This document shows positions 1 to 13,780 of a stretch of 64,000 nucleotides of DNA, in pieces; position 1 is the first letter of the stretch; each line of letters opens with the position of its first letter. The notes beneath the pieces are model-generated. The model searched no databases. It was not told the DNA's origin and worked only from the letters and a program-made list of their open reading frames with translations. Source of the stretch: Daedaleopsis sinensis. Lineage: Eukaryota; Basidiomycota; Agaricomycetes; Polyporales; Polyporaceae. Location: the NCBI GenBank assembly GCA_033807695.1, contig CM066305.1:558001-622000 (forward strand), read 5' to 3'. The position numbers were made by a program, and so were the translations under genes.

Positions 1-551
1 ATCCCCGGCGGGGACTTGGTCTCGTTCAAATCTACAGCGAGCGGTCAAAGGTGAAGCACGCTGATACTATAATCCGCAGGCCTTGTGCATAGGTACCGGT
101 GATTCTCACCTTATGAGGACCACTCAGGACCACTCCCGGTTGGCCATGCCGTCGTGGCAGTGTCATTACTCCGATGCGATGATAAGACTCGCCATGGGAA
201 GCTGCAACTGCTTCTGCTCCAACCTTTGAGTAATCTCACCAGCTGTTTGGCAGACCTGCCGGTAGTCACAGAAGCTGCGCGGTCGCGGCTTGCTCGATAT
301 CTGACGCTATCGCACAGGTACCGCAATGCAGAAGTTGGGCAATTCGGATGAGGCATCTTTACAACAGCTCGAACTCTAGCTCTAGCCGGTATTGAGTCAA
401 CGGATCGTGATAAACAATGCTGTGCCGTGCGCAAATCTTGTTCCTGTAGAGGTGAATAAACATTCTCATGCGTTCAGACCAACATCTCTAGAAGACTGCG
501 GCATCGGCCACTGATGACGACTATCAACATATTGCTGTGTCACATATTGGC
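1..551. other. Region without a recognised gene
   Basis: No coding frame here shows a recognisable protein or a consistent set of splice signals. The short open frames (for example 111-434 minus and 154-351 plus) overlap on both strands and have no family-like sequence. It may hold the 3' end of a gene that starts before the window, but nothing seen supports that. Confidence 0.4.
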
Positions 552-788
552 TTCTCGTGCGAAGAGACGTCCGACGGACACGTCCCATTACCAATGAGAC
601 ACTCGAACTGGGCCGGCATTTTGTGACGGTCTCGCACGAATGCCTCGGCAGGCAGCCTCGACGCTAACCCGTGACCCTTCCTGACCGGGAGCTGACTCAC
701 ATCGTACCCACAGAAGCGAATATATATGAGGCTGCATCGTCGAGGTTAAAGTACCCCAACCTCATAGGAAGACACAACCTGAACCAAC
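552..788 (+). promoter_or_regulatory. Promoter and 5' leader of FAD monooxygenase copy 1
   Basis: This block is recognisably similar to the DNA upstream of the paralogue at 54789. Shared elements are a CCAAT box at 591-595 inside a conserved stretch, a TATATAT box at 721-727, and an almost identical leader just before the start codon (about 752-791). Conservation between two separated gene copies supports a functional promoter. The TATA-to-ATG distance is about 68 bp. Confidence 0.6.
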
Positions 789-2631
789 ATGCCGAAACTC
801 AACGTAGCAATTGTGTCCGTATTCACGATTCCGATGCCTTGTCGTAGTCTGTTGTCGCTGATGTTCATCGTAGCGGAGCAGGGCTCGGCGGTTTAACCCT
901 CGCGATCGCTCTTCGCAAGTTTGCGCCCGACGTCCACTTCGAGATCTACGAAGCAGCGTCAGAGTTGACGGAGGTCGGCGCGGGGATTTCGATGCGTGGC
1001 CGCTCTTGGTCAATCATGCAATCCTTGGGCACCGATACCAGCCTTCTGCCGATCGCCGGGGGCGGGCTCACGCGCAGTACGGGTTGCTCTCCCTCTCATC
1101 AAACGCTGACACGAACGCGCACGTTCTCGCTCAGCTCTTCCCCTGCATTTCCGCAAGTCGGACCAATCTGAAGGTTGGGAGGTTGAAGATCTAGGCTCGA
1201 CGGGTGCGTGCCCACACGTCAGCACTCCATACCCGGTAACCGTTATTCTGATGTTTTGAATCTAATACGCTAAAGAGATGAGGTATTCCTTCCACCGCGC
1301 TGAGGTGCAGAAGGTGCTCGTGGAGCACATCCAGACGACGCATCCCATCCATTTGCACAAACGACTCCAATCCTACGTGCAGCCCGCGGATGCTGCTGCG
1401 CCCATCGAGCTCAGATTCCAGGACGGCACTACGGCCACGTGCGACATCCTCGTGGGCGCCGACGGCGTGCGATCTACAGTCCGCAGTGCGATGTATTCGC
1501 AGCTCGCAGACGCTGCGCTTGCAGCCGGAAAGACCGAGGAGGAGGCAGCACGGTTGAGAGCTTATGGCGACGCCGTCTTCTCAGGATACATCGCGTACAG
1601 GACGCTGATCCGCAAGGACACCTTGTCCAGCGAAGAAGCTGCGCACCGTGCGTTGAACAGACACGCGATGGTGATAGTGAGTGCTCTGTCTTGCTGCCAT
1701 TAGACTCGTGGCTTATCAGTGTTATTACGCAGTACGGTGGAAAGAACCGGGTGCGCCTCGTCCTATACAAGATCGAGGTGGATGCTGACCAGTGTCTGTA
1801 GAATCTCGTCACGTATCCGATCTCGCAAGGAAAAATCATCAACGTTGCCGCTCTCGTCAGCCACCCGGATCAGGAGGGTAAAGTGTACGACGGGCCATGG
1901 ACCTCCTCCGTGCCCAAAGAGGAGATCACCGCTCGCTATCAAGGGTGGGAACCCGACGCGCAAGTCATTGTCAAGGTGGGCCTTGCCGTTCCGTGTTTGC
2001 TTCACCGCTCACTATGTGTGTCTCCCGCTCCCTCTGTAGCACGTCCAAGCAGGGCTCAAATGGGTCATCAACGTTGTCAAGGATCTTCCAACATTCGTTG
2101 ACGGCCGGGTGGCCCTCTTGGGAGACGCGGTGATTCAGGTGTCCTTCTTTCTGCGTGTGTTCGCCTTAACTCAACATTTTCTGCGTACCAGGCACACTCC
2201 ATGTTGCCCGCTCAAGGAGCTGGCGCGGGCCAGGGTTTTGAGGTCGGTTATAAGCCCTTATGAACTACATGCTCTGAACCGTATCGGTTGCCCAGGATGT
2301 CTACCTTCTCGCCCACCTTCTCGGCCGCGCAGATGTCGACAAGACCAACGTGACGACCGCGCTCAAGGTCTACGACCAGATCAGACGGCCGTTCTCCCAG
2401 AAGGTCGCCGCGCTGTCTCACTTGACGGCGAAGACGAGTCATTACAGTGGTCACGAATACGCCCACATGACGGAAGAGCAGAGCGCTTCGGGTACCTTGA
2501 TAACTCGCGTGCAGCTAGAAGAGCTTATCGCGACGTTCAGGGCTCAAGGAGATTGGCACGACGAGTCTACAGTAGAGGAGGATAAAGTTGCCGCTTTCCG
2601 GGTCATGGATGAAGCTCTGAAGAAGGCTTGA
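789..2631 (+). CDS. FAD-dependent monooxygenase, salicylate-hydroxylase-like (copy 1)
   Basis: This is a class A flavoprotein monooxygenase of the salicylate hydroxylase type, which uses NAD(P)H and O2 to hydroxylate aromatic rings. The substrate is unknown. Nine exons fit GT-AG rules: 789-814, 874-1076, 1135-1203, 1276-1676, 1733-1750, 1802-1975, 2040-2129, 2192-2242 and 2296-2631. They give 455 aa. The first splice (phase 2) reconstitutes the N-terminal FAD motif GAGLGG. The DG motif (GADGVRS) is at about 1456-1476. The GD motif (LLGDAAHSM) is formed across the intron after 2129. An 18-nt microexon (1733-1750, residues YGGKNR) is required to keep frame and is shared with the paralogue. I see no stop or frameshift, so the gene looks intact. 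Exon sizes equal those of the gene at 54789 exactly. The exact enzyme class cannot be set from sequence alone. Confidence 0.88.
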
Positions 2632-2926
2632 GAGTGTACCTCATGCATTTGGACTTGCAGGGTGCGGTCACTTTGTATGGAGAAATTAATATGCCAGTGA
2701 TGGTTCTGAACTCGTAAGGAGGCTGCCTGAGAGTGCAAGAGCGCATCGTCCAATGCTCAGATATACTTTGACGCACATATCGGCTACCGTCACGGTTATA
2801 TAGCACTAGCTTGTTCCCTGATTACAACTACAGGTGCTCCCGGTGAAGCTTGTGTCGGAGGGGCTCTCCGCTTTCTCTCCACCAGGTACTGGGGGCTGTC
2901 GAAATGCATCGTCCTCCCGCGCTTCA
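2632..2926. other. Convergent intergenic spacer
   Basis: This short spacer lies between two convergent genes, the FAD monooxygenase on plus and TAD2 on minus. It must hold both 3' untranslated regions and poly(A) signals. No further gene is seen. Confidence 0.5.
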
Positions 2927-3734
<808 letters not shown>

Positions 3735-4140
3735 CTTATCGTCACACTTCAAGTGACGAATTCTGCTAAAGGGGTGAGAACAAAGTATATGTGCGCCTTA
3801 TATATGTGCTGAAGCTAACTGTACGTTTTCTCTCGGAGGATGGGTGTAGTACACTCTAGGGCTGGTGGCAGTGATTGACGTTAAGTGATGTTCACGATGA
3901 GACTTACCGCATTGGTATTGTTTTCGACTTAAACGAGGGCTGGAAATGCGCACTCGTTGATTGGCCGGCAATAAATAATCATATGCCGTGCGTCGACGCC
4001 CGCGCGCTTCCCGGTTAATTCGGAGTTGTTTCCCCGCCCCCGGCCGCCCCGCTACCATATACCACTCATATACCCCTGACGTTGGAACGCTACTCGTAGA
4101 GGCAACCATCGCACTAGACAGTCATCATCATCTCTCAGGT
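3735..4140. promoter_or_regulatory. Divergent intergenic region between TAD2 and the cytb5/ACAD gene
   Basis: About 400 bp separate the divergent start codons, so both promoters must lie here. A TATA-like element (catatatac) lies at about 4066-4074, upstream of the plus-strand gene. No gene is seen inside the spacer. Confidence 0.45.
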
Positions 4141-6226
4141 ATGGCAGGAAAGTCTTTTACGGTTGAGGAGGTTGCCCTGGTGCGTGTCTTTTAGCTGGAG
4201 TCACACAGCGGACAGAGTGGTAACTTTGGTTCGAATAGCACAACAAGCCAGGAGACCTGGTAAGTTGCAAAGGCACGTTTCACGAGAAGTTCACACCCAA
4301 CCTTTTGAGCAGTGGATCATCATCGACGCGAAGGTGTATGACCTCTCCAAGTTCGTCAACATACACCCAGGAGGTGCTGGAGTGTTGCTCACTAAGAACG
4401 TTGGTGCGTCTCCGATCATACGTATCCAACTTCGCCTATTCGCGACACTGATACCTGGAACAGCGGGCAAGGACGCAACAGAAGCCTTCTTCGGTCTGCA
4501 TCGACATGAAGTTCTCCTCCGACCCCAATATGCACGGCTACAGATTGGGGCTGTCGCTGGACAGAAGGAGTTCGTGACGGCATCGGTGCCTGGCGAGCCT
4601 TCGAGCGTGCCCTACGCTGAGCCTGCGTGGCTTTCCCCTGGATACCATAGCCCATACTACACCGACAGCCACCGGAAATTCCAGAAGGCGGCGCGCAAGT
4701 TCTTCGAAGAGGTTGTGCTTCCAGACGCGGTTAAGTGCGAGGATAACGGAAAGCGTATATCGCAGGACGTGGTGGACAAGCTCTGGTGCGCCACACTCAG
4801 CGACGACAGTTTAATGTTCTCCATTAAGTCGTACCCAACAGTGAGTTGAACATCCCTGCTATGCGCATCGGTCCGGGCAAGCACCTCAAAGGACGCAAGC
4901 TCATGGGCGGCATTGTCACTCCAGAAGAGTTTGATCATTTCCACGAAGTAAGTCCATCCTTCTAGGCTGCACAGGATTCATTGTACTGACCCAGACACAG
5001 CTCATCACTAACTTCGAGGTCGGCCGTCTAGGGACGCGCGGTTACGTCGATGGTCTCCTCGCTGGTCAGGTCATCGGTCTCCCCCCAGTCCTGAATTTTG
5101 GTTCCCCCGAGCTGCAAGCGAAGATCGTACCCGAGGTGCTCGACGGCAAGAAGTTCATTTGTCTGGCTATCAGTGAAGCATTTGCCGGCAGCGACGTCGG
5201 TGGACTGCAGACATATGCGGAGCGTGATGGGGACGAGTGGGTGATCACCGGAACCAAGAAGTCAGTTCTATCACTCCACATGCGCTCATGAGCAATGATT
5301 TACTTGTATCTTCATTTGGCAGGTGGATCACGAACGGCACATTTGCCGACTACTTCACCGTCGCGTGTAGGACAGAGGTACATCTCTGGCTTCTGTTCGA
5401 ATACTAGGCTTTCTAACGTTCCATTCCACAGGGGGGTTACACCGTGATCCTCGTTCCTCGTCAAGATGCTGTCTCAACGAAGGCGATCAAGACCGCGTAC
5501 TCATCGACCGCCGGCACATCGTACGTTACATTCGACGGTGCACGGGCCCCCATGGCAAATACGCTCGGAAAGATTGGTAACGGCATGCAAGTAGTCCTGA
5601 GCAACTTTAACCACGAGCGCTGGATGATCGTCTGCACAAGCCTGGCGGCGCAACGGCGGATCGTGGAAGAGTGTCTGAAGTGGACCACGCAGCGTGTCGC
5701 GTTCGGGAAGCCGCTCAACACCCAGCCGGTCGTGCGCGCTCGGCTCGCGCAGATGATCGCCCGGATCGAGTCGGGGCAGAACTGGCTTGAGTTTGTTACG
5801 CACCAGATGAATAACGTGAGTCTGAGTTCGCTGTTGCCCCGCTGGGGATCAGTCGTACTGCCGGAAGACTTTTATCTGACCACTTGTGCGTTTGTGTTAG
5901 ATGTCCTACGACGAGCAGTCGGACAAGATCGCGGGCTCGATTGGCTTGCTGAAGCAGTACATCACGCGCACCGGCCGAGAGACGGCGGAAGATGCGACAC
6001 TGCTCTTTGGCGGTCGCGGGATTACTGCGACTGGGATGGGCAAGCTCATTGAGAACGTCAGTGAACAAATAGTATTTGTACCCTGTGTTTGTGCGCTGAT
6101 CGTACACACCCCTAGTACCACCGCACATCGCCGTACGACGCTATCCTCGGTGGCTCTGAAGATGTGCTTGGGGACCTGGGTGTGCGTCAAGCAATCAAGA
6201 AGTTGCCGAAGAACGTCCGTTTGTGA
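4141..6226 (+). CDS. Cytochrome b5 / acyl-CoA dehydrogenase fusion protein
   Basis: A single gene joins an N-terminal cytochrome b5-like heme domain to an acyl-CoA dehydrogenase (ACAD), a flavoenzyme that desaturates acyl-CoA thioesters. Start MAGKSFTVEEVAL at 4141 is followed by a 21-nt microexon (HNKPGDL, about 4238-4258), then WIIIDAKVYDLSKF and the heme-ligand motif HPGG at about 4363-4374. The ACAD part begins near RISQDVVDKL, continues through ELNIPAMRIGPG, AISEAFAGSDVGG (the FAD/substrate loop), WITNGTFADYF and GFxxGKPLNTQPV-like sequence, and ends with ATLLFGGRGIT and the C-terminal ILGGSEDVLGDL block. Stop is at 6224-6226. About nine introns of 50-75 bp are needed, all GT-AG. Similar b5-ACAD fusions are known in fungi; the physiological substrate is not. 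One would expect a cytosolic or peroxisomal protein, since no mitochondrial leader is visible. Confidence 0.87.
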
Positions 6227-7229
6227 TTCGTATGTACTTCTACCTTAAGTTTGACCGGGTCTTACTGTATGAGCATGCTATTGGCAGCTTTGTAATCTAC
6301 AAGTCATTTAGTCCGTCGCTCGTGCCTCTTAAAGAGGAATCCTGACCTGGGGTATATGACTCGAGTCCACGATCAGATGAGCCTGAATTCATCATAAAGG
6401 CGTGTGATGAGTGGCACCCATACTTGCCGACCATCCGATTCCCATACTTACCGACCATCCCATACTTACCGATCATCGGTATCATCAGCTAGTAAGTACG
6501 TACTGATGAAAATAATGTTGCAGAGACTAGCGGACGCTAACTGTCACGTACAGTGTGAGAGTTAAATTGACACTTAGTTTGCTCGGGCACTTCAAGTTGT
6601 TCCGAGTTGCCAATTATCTTGGAGACTATGAAGTCAATATCAAGTAATACTCTCGAAATGTCGGGTACTCCGTTACCGTCTGCAGTACAGTGTAGCCTAG
6701 TGTAGCGGTATCATTAGCCTGTGACGATGCGCTAGAGCGGAGTACTTAAACGGTACTTAGGCCAAAGAGGTACTATACAAACCTAGGGGCTAGGGCAGGC
6801 ACTTCCACTGATGGCAATTGGTCATTTCTCACACGTTATCGAGACCGAGTCAGTTGCCAATGCCAGTGAGTCATAGCTGAGTACAGCGTTGTCTGTACCC
6901 TGCCTAGCATCTAGCCATTCCGAGGGATGGATTCGCAAAAAGAAATGCGGCAATTCCTCGCGCTGCGAGTGCGACCGAGGCCTGCCTCGAGCTCTGCGAC
7001 TGGCGAACGTCTGAACGAAAGTCACGCTTGAGGGTGTGACGAGAAGTCACATTTCAAATTCCAGGGATGATCGGAGGGAGCAGAGTGGATCGGAATCTGG
7101 CGAGCACATGGCGTCCCAGGAGCGGTTCCGTGATTCCCGGTGTGACTTGCTCTGGATGGCGGACGCGATGCGCTCCCCTCCTTCTTCTTCGACCACAACC
7201 ATCGTGTTCTCCTCGTCCCCGTGCTCAAC
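6227..7229. other. Intergenic region
   Basis: About 1 kb of lower-GC DNA between two tandem genes. The only structure I see is a short degenerate tandem repeat (listed separately). The last 100 bp before the ABC transporter start may be untranslated leader; an in-frame stop at 7143 limits any N-terminal extension. Confidence 0.4.
6416..6478. repeat. Short degenerate tandem repeat (unit near cccatacttaccgaccatc)
   Basis: Three adjacent copies of a unit of about 18-25 bp are visible, with one substitution or short insertion each. There is no coding context. Confidence 0.6.
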
Positions 7230-10200
7230 ATGGCCGCCAACTGGCTCGCGCCAACTTGGCTTCAACGGCCGCAGCTCGTGCTGGACAGACTCTCCCTGGT
7301 CCCTCAAGTGCACACGGAGGAGTTCTATGGCGCATATCAGCTCAGCAGCGACGATCAGGAGTACGTGTGTTCTTAACCTCAGCGCGCGTGTGCGCGGGAC
7401 CAACAGCGTTGTTGATGTATCTGCGCAAGAATATGGAAGAACTCTCTTGTGTATCCGGTCGCTGCCACCGCTGCCTCTGCTCTCGTGCTATCTCTCCAGC
7501 TCCTCTTCCGTGCGGCCCCTGTGCAGAAACTTCTCGCGAAGCTCACAAACGCAGAGACGCACGCGAAAAGTGACGAAGACATCGAGTCAAGTGGGACTGA
7601 CGAGCAGAGCTCCTCGCATATCGCAAGACTAGGCGGCCTCGTCATCTTCTCATTCAAGGTCGTTCGGCTCCTCTCCTGTTTAACTCTTTTCGCCCTCTCC
7701 ATCGCAAAACTCATCGTGGACGACGGGAAAGATGATTCGCGGCTTTCGTTGGACATTGACTCGAGATGGGTCGCGTTTGGCTTCATTGGAACCTACGTAC
7801 GTCTAGCGTCAGTGAATACACTTGCGCGTTCGGTTCATGACACTTTTGACAGGCTTACGCGTCCCTTCTCGCGTTTATCTCCGTGGTGTCGAGTCTTAGT
7901 CTGAGCACCTTGGCTACAAGACATCTCACGGGTGTCTTGCTCTTTTCTTGGGGCGTGTATGCGTACCGCGACTTATGGCCTCTTGCGACATTCACCCTCG
8001 AACCGGTGGATGCGTCAGAAGGGGTCCTGCTGTGGGCCCAGTTAGGTGTTTTGACATTAGCTGCGATCGTCATCCCACTCGTCGTCCCGCGTCAGTATAT
8101 TCCAGTCGATCCTAAGGTTCGTGCGACGAGTTGTCCTCTCACCAACCGTATCTCACGACGAGCCATTACGTCCAGGATCCAGCGCCCGTACCGAACCCGG
8201 AGCAGACGGCATCAATCCTTTCATTCTCGACCTTCACGTTCCTGGACAAGATCATCTGGAAGGCATACAAGGTTCCTCATCTTCCCCTTGATGAGCTGCC
8301 ACCTATCGCGGACTACGACCATGCGAAGAACTTGGTTAAGAGGGCATTCCCTGTCAGTCGACGTCGTCTCATGCAATACTCGCGCATGAACTGACGTCTC
8401 CACTTAGCAATTGGATCCTTTCCAAGTGTACAAGAAGCGGCACATCTTCTTTGGACTGATGACCGTGTTTTTCAAAGAATATCTGGTTCTTGCTGCGATG
8501 TTGATCATCCGAGTGAGAAGATCCTTCGCGTCATTCTTTGTACGCTTGCTCACGTATTCTAGGTGGTGGCCACATTTGCGAGTCCTGTTGGTATCTATCA
8601 GTTACTGCAGTAAGTTCAGTCGTGTTTATATCTCCTTGCTTTCACAAACTCTGCGATTCAGATATCTTGAGAACGAAGGAGAGGGTACCACCATCCGCCC
8701 TTGGCTTTGGATCGCTTGGCTCTTCTTCGGGCCCGTTCTCGGTTCAATCGCGATGCAGTACTACGTTTTCACCACCGTGGGTATTAGCTTACATGTGTAC
8801 ACTGGCTCGCAAAACTCATTACATTCTACAGACCAGGATGCTCGTCCGCACAGAGGCAATCATCACCCAGCTAGTGTTCGACCATGCCCTCCGCATCCGT
8901 ATGAAAGCGGAGACATCCGATTCGCCGGCTGCCAGCCGCGTCACTACAGCGGCGCAGACCCCTGACAACGCGTCCATTGCAGAGGCTGAAGAGCAGCCTG
9001 GCGCACATGATAACAACAGCAGCGAAGATGGGACCGTTCGCGCGAGTACTATCAGTGCCTCTTCGACCGCCGCTACGCAGTCGGGTAGCGACTCCCCGAA
9101 AAAGGCTGAAGAGACCAAGGCTACGCCTGCACCCACGGAGCCGGCCGCCAAAAGCGGGAACCTCGTGGGCAAGATCAATAACTTGGTCACCACGGATTTG
9201 AACAACCTGGTTGACGGTCGTGACTTCTTGTTTCTCGGTCCGTTCCATTCCCTCCGGTAACTAGAGGATTGCGCTGACATGCGGCCATGCAGTGTTGTTT
9301 GCGCCATTGCAAGTCGTTTTGTCTGTTTGGTTCCTGTACTCGATTCTCGGGTGGAGGTATGTGCACCTCGGCGTAAATGTGGTCCTATATTGACAGTCGT
9401 GTTAAGTGCGTTCATGGGCATGATCGCGATGGCGGTCCTGTTCCCGGTGCCTGGTTATGTCGCTTCCATGATTCAGGGTGTTCAAAAGGAGAAGATGAAA
9501 AAGGTACCAGCGAGCGCACTAGGGTTCTGACTCTGGTTCTGACTATCTACTTGCAGACCGATGCTCGTGTGCAGAACGTGACTGAAAGTGAGTCTCAGAG
9601 ATATGGTCGCGCAGCGATACGTGAGCTAATGGATTGTTCAAGCCATGAACGTTATTCGCATGATCAAGTTGTTCGGCTGGGAGCCTCGGGTGACCGATCA
9701 GCTTGCCACCAAGCGGGACGACGAGCTGTCGTATATTCGCAAGTATAAGATCTTAGAGCTGCTGAACAACAACATCAAGTACGCGTCATATACAACTAGT
9801 ATGAGGAGATGCGACGCTGACCTCGCCGCAGTTTCGTTATTCCCGTCGTCACGATGGTAGCAACGTTCACCACATACGTAGGTTTTTGATAATTTGCAGG
9901 ACGCGTGAACACTGATGATCGCTTCTCAGACGGTTGTGATGGGACAGCTCCTTACTGCCTCTCGAGTGTTCTCTTCCATGGCCGGTGAGTCATACGAATC
10001 TCCTACAAAGCCAATTGCTGATACTATCTTACAACAGTGTTCGATGTGCTTCGTGACCAGCTCCATATGATTTTCGGCTTCATGCCAGCCATCATCCAAG
10101 GTTTGTCCATTCACACCTCATCATTACGCGCTCTCAACTGCGGTGTTCTCTAGCCAAGGTCTCGCTCGACCGTGTCTCCGACTTCCTCAACAACACCGAG

Positions 10201-13200
10201 CTGCTTGACGAGTTCGCTGAGAAGGATGCCGCCTCCGCCGAGGCCATTGTCCCGCCCCAGACGGTCGAGAGCGACGTGATCGGCATCCGCGCCTCCTCGT
10301 TCACCTGGTCGAACGAGAACGACGGATCACTCACACCCGGCCCGAACCGCCGCAACTTCACGCTCCGGATCGAGGACGAGGTTGTGTTCAGGCGTGGTAA
10401 ATTCAACCTCATCGTGGGCCCCACGGGCTCGGGCAAGACGTCGCTGCTCATGGCGCTCCTCGGCGAGCTGCACTACCTCCCAAATGGGCCGGAATCGTTC
10501 GTTAGTCTGCCGAGGGCAGGCGGCGTTGCGTATGCCGCGCAGGAGTCGTGGGTTCAGAACGAGACGATCAAGGTCAGTACTGACTTGCAGAGGACAACAC
10601 GAGGGAGGTCCTGATTAGTTATGCCCAGGACAACATCTTGTTCGGCGCGCCGTTTGACGAGGAACGGTACAAGAAGGGTACATTTGCTGCTCCCCTCTCA
10701 CGTTTTGAGATTTGCTGAGTGTTTTTGCAGTCATCTCCCAATGCGCGCTCGAGCGCGACCTCACCTTGTTCGACGCCGGGGATCAGACAGAGGTTGGCGA
10801 GAAAGGTCTTACGCTCAGCGGTGGCCAGAAGGCCCGCATCACTCTCGCGCGCGCTGTGTATTCGACGGCGGAGATCCTCCTCCTCGACGATGTGTTAGCT
10901 GCGCTGGACGTGCATACCTCGCGCTGGATCGTCGACAAGTGCTTCAAGGGCGACCTCCTTCGTGGCCGGACAGTCATCCTCGTCGTCAGTGATCTACTCG
11001 CCTTCTCTGTCTGGTTGTGCACTCAAGTTTAACTCACGCTCTGTTCAGACGCACAACGTCGCGATGGCCAGCCCGATCGCCGACTTCGTCGTGGCCCTCG
11101 GCACAGACGGCCGTATCCAGAGCCAGGGCTCCCTCTCCAAGGTCCTCGCAAAGGACGACAAGCTTGCGGAAGAACTCGCAGAAGAGCGCGAGGAGCTGGA
11201 GAAGGCGGCGCACGAGATCGACGCGGTGCAGCCTGACGAGACGGATGCGCCGAAGAAGGGCGACGGGAAGCTCGTAGTCTCGGAGGAGATCTCTGAGGGA
11301 CATATCAGCTGGCAAGCTCGTAAGTCGTCTTCTGCTTTCTCTATGAGAATGGAACTGGAAACAGGTGTTTTGTGCAGTGCAACTCTATCTGTTGAGCATG
11401 GGCGGCGGGTACTCGTTCGTCTTCTGGCTCTCCGTCATCGGATTTCTCTGCACATGCGAGCTGCTCAACATCGCGCAGACGTACTGGCTCGGGTACTGGG
11501 GTCAGCAGTATGAGGACAAGGACCGGAATGACGTGAACGTCTTCTAGTGAGTGGCTCGTCGATCGCAAGTTGCTCCCAGCAGCTGATTAGAGCTGCACAG
11601 CTACCTCACCGTCTACAACATCCTCCTGGTTATCAGCATCGCCATGTACTGCAGCAGCTACCTTGTGTACCTCTTCGGTGTGCTCCGCGCGTCTCGTAGC
11701 ATCCACAACTCGCTGGTCGGCTCTGTCCTGAGCGCGACCCTCAGGTGGCTTGACAAGACGCCGACATCGCGTATTATCACCCGGTGCACACAGGATATTC
11801 AGGCTAGTACGTGTTTCCCCCCTGTTTCACCCAACGGTGGGCTTTGTTAACCCCTCTTCAGTCGACGGACAGCTCGCGAACTCCCTCGGCTGGGTGATCG
11901 AGCTGACGGTCGCGATCGTCATGAAGTTCCTCGCGGTCGTGACCTTTTCGCCCGTCTTCACCGCCCCCGGCTTGCTCGTCTCCGTCCTCGGCGGCTACTG
12001 CGGCCAGATCTACATGAAGGCGCAACTCTCGGTCAAGCGCGAGATGAGCAATGCTCGTGCGCCCGTTCTGGGTCACTTCGGCGCGGCCATCGCTGGTCTC
12101 AGTAAGTTCAATCACGGATCTCGTACGCCTGTGTGTGCAAGGTAACTGAACATGACCTTACAGCATCCATCCGTGCTTACGGCGCACAAGACCAGTTCAG
12201 GCAGGAGTCGTATCGCAGGATTGACCGTTACGTTCGTGCGGGGAGGACGTTCTACAACCTCAACCGATGGGTCTCTATCCGCCTCGAAGCGCTCGGTGCG
12301 GTGTTCGCTTCGGCGCTTGCTGCGTACCTTGTGTACGGCAGCAACGCGCGGGCAGCGAACACCGGCTTCTCGCTGAACATGGCTGGTACGTGCATTAGAA
12401 CCGGTGCGAAAGTAGACGCTGACAATATGAATGTGTTACAGTCGGGTTCAGCAGCATGATTCTGTGGTGGATCCGCATCCTGAACGAGTTCGAGGTGAAC
12501 GGGAACAGGTGCGTGCCGTCCCATCGTTTGGTGTCGCTGCCCAAGCTGACCATCGCTGTTACAGTTTGGAGCGCGTGCAGCAGTATCTAGTCATAGAGCA
12601 AGAGCCCAAGCCCTCCACTGACGGCATCCCTCCAGCGTATTGGCCCGCGAGCGGCAGTCTGAGAGTGGAGAAGTTGTCCGCGCGCTATTCTGCAGACGGC
12701 CCGCGCGTGCTGCACGAGATTTCGTTTGAGATCAAGGCCGGAGAACGTGTTGGCATCGGTGAGTGAAGAGGTCGGGGCGAGTCTGCACCAACGTTCTCAC
12801 CAGGCTTCGCACAGTGGGCCGCACTGGCAGCGGGAAGAGTTCGTTGACGCTTGCGCTGCTCCGGCTGATCCTCACCGAGGGCAAGGTGTACTACGACGGG
12901 ATCGCGACGGACTCGGTCAACCTCGACGCGCTCCGCTCCCACATTACCATCATCCCCCAAGTGGTACGTCTATTCGTGTCGTCTACGCGTGCCTCAACTC
13001 CCGGCTGACTTGTATGCGTACCAGCCCGAGCTACTCAGTGGCACGCTCCGCCAGAACCTCGATCCGTTCTCGCAGTACGATGACGCGGTGCTGAACGACG
13101 CGCTCCGCGCCGCGGGCCTCTTCTCGCTGCAGAGTGAGACAGACGAGGGCCGGATCACACTCGACTCGCAAATTTCGAGCGGGGGAGGCAACCTGTCGGT

Positions 13201-13780
13201 CGGCCAGCGCCAAATCCTCGCACTGGCACGAGCGATTGTGCGCCAGAGCAAGCTCCTCATCCTCGATGAAGGTACAACTCCCATGCCGATTTCATGCCTA
13301 TCTGAAGTGGTACTCACCCAATGTCTTTTTACAGCAACTTCCGCCATTGGTAGGACTGCCTGACTCGCCGCTAGTTCTTGCGTGTGCTCACGTTCTTCCA
13401 GATTACGAGACGGACGAAGTCATTCAGAAGTCGCTCCGCGAGGAGCTCGGCCAGGATGTCACGCTCCTCACCATCGCGCACCGTCTGCAAACCATCATGG
13501 ATGCGGATAAAATTGTGAGTGCCCCTTCTTGTCATCCTCCGCTTGCCTCCTGACCAGACCTCTGTGTACTTACAGTTGGTGCTCGACGCCGGCCGCATCG
13601 TAAGCACTCCTCGTCCAGTCGTTGTGTTCTTGCTGACAGAACCACGTCATATAGGCCGAGTTCGGGGCGCCGAGCGAGCTGCTCAAGAACGAGAAGGGCA
13701 TGCTCCGCGCGCTTGTGGACGAGAGCGGCGACAAGGAGAAACTGTATGAGATGGCGAAGAACTCGTCACGGTCGACTTAA
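7230..13780 (+). CDS. ABC transporter, subfamily C (MRP/YCF1-like)
   Basis: A full-length ABCC exporter, expected in the vacuolar or plasma membrane to pump conjugates or drugs. Order: an N-terminal hydrophobic TMD0 (several helices encoded at about 7440-8110), TMD1 (about 8400-10140), NBD1, TMD2 (about 11370-12470), NBD2. NBD1 has Walker A GPTGSGKT at 10417-10440, signature LSGGQ at 10814-10828 and Walker B ILLLDD at 10874-10891. NBD2 has Walker A GRTGSGKS at 12817-12840, signature LSVGQ at 13193-13207, and a Walker B (LLILDEATSAID) split by two introns around 13270-13402. TMD1 carries a long Ser/Thr/Ala-rich loop at about 8930-9190, as in fungal ABCC proteins. More than 20 introns are needed. 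Start 7230 is the only Met in frame after a stop at 7143; an upstream exon cannot be excluded. Stop is at 13778-13780. All nucleotide-binding motifs look intact. Confidence 0.9.
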
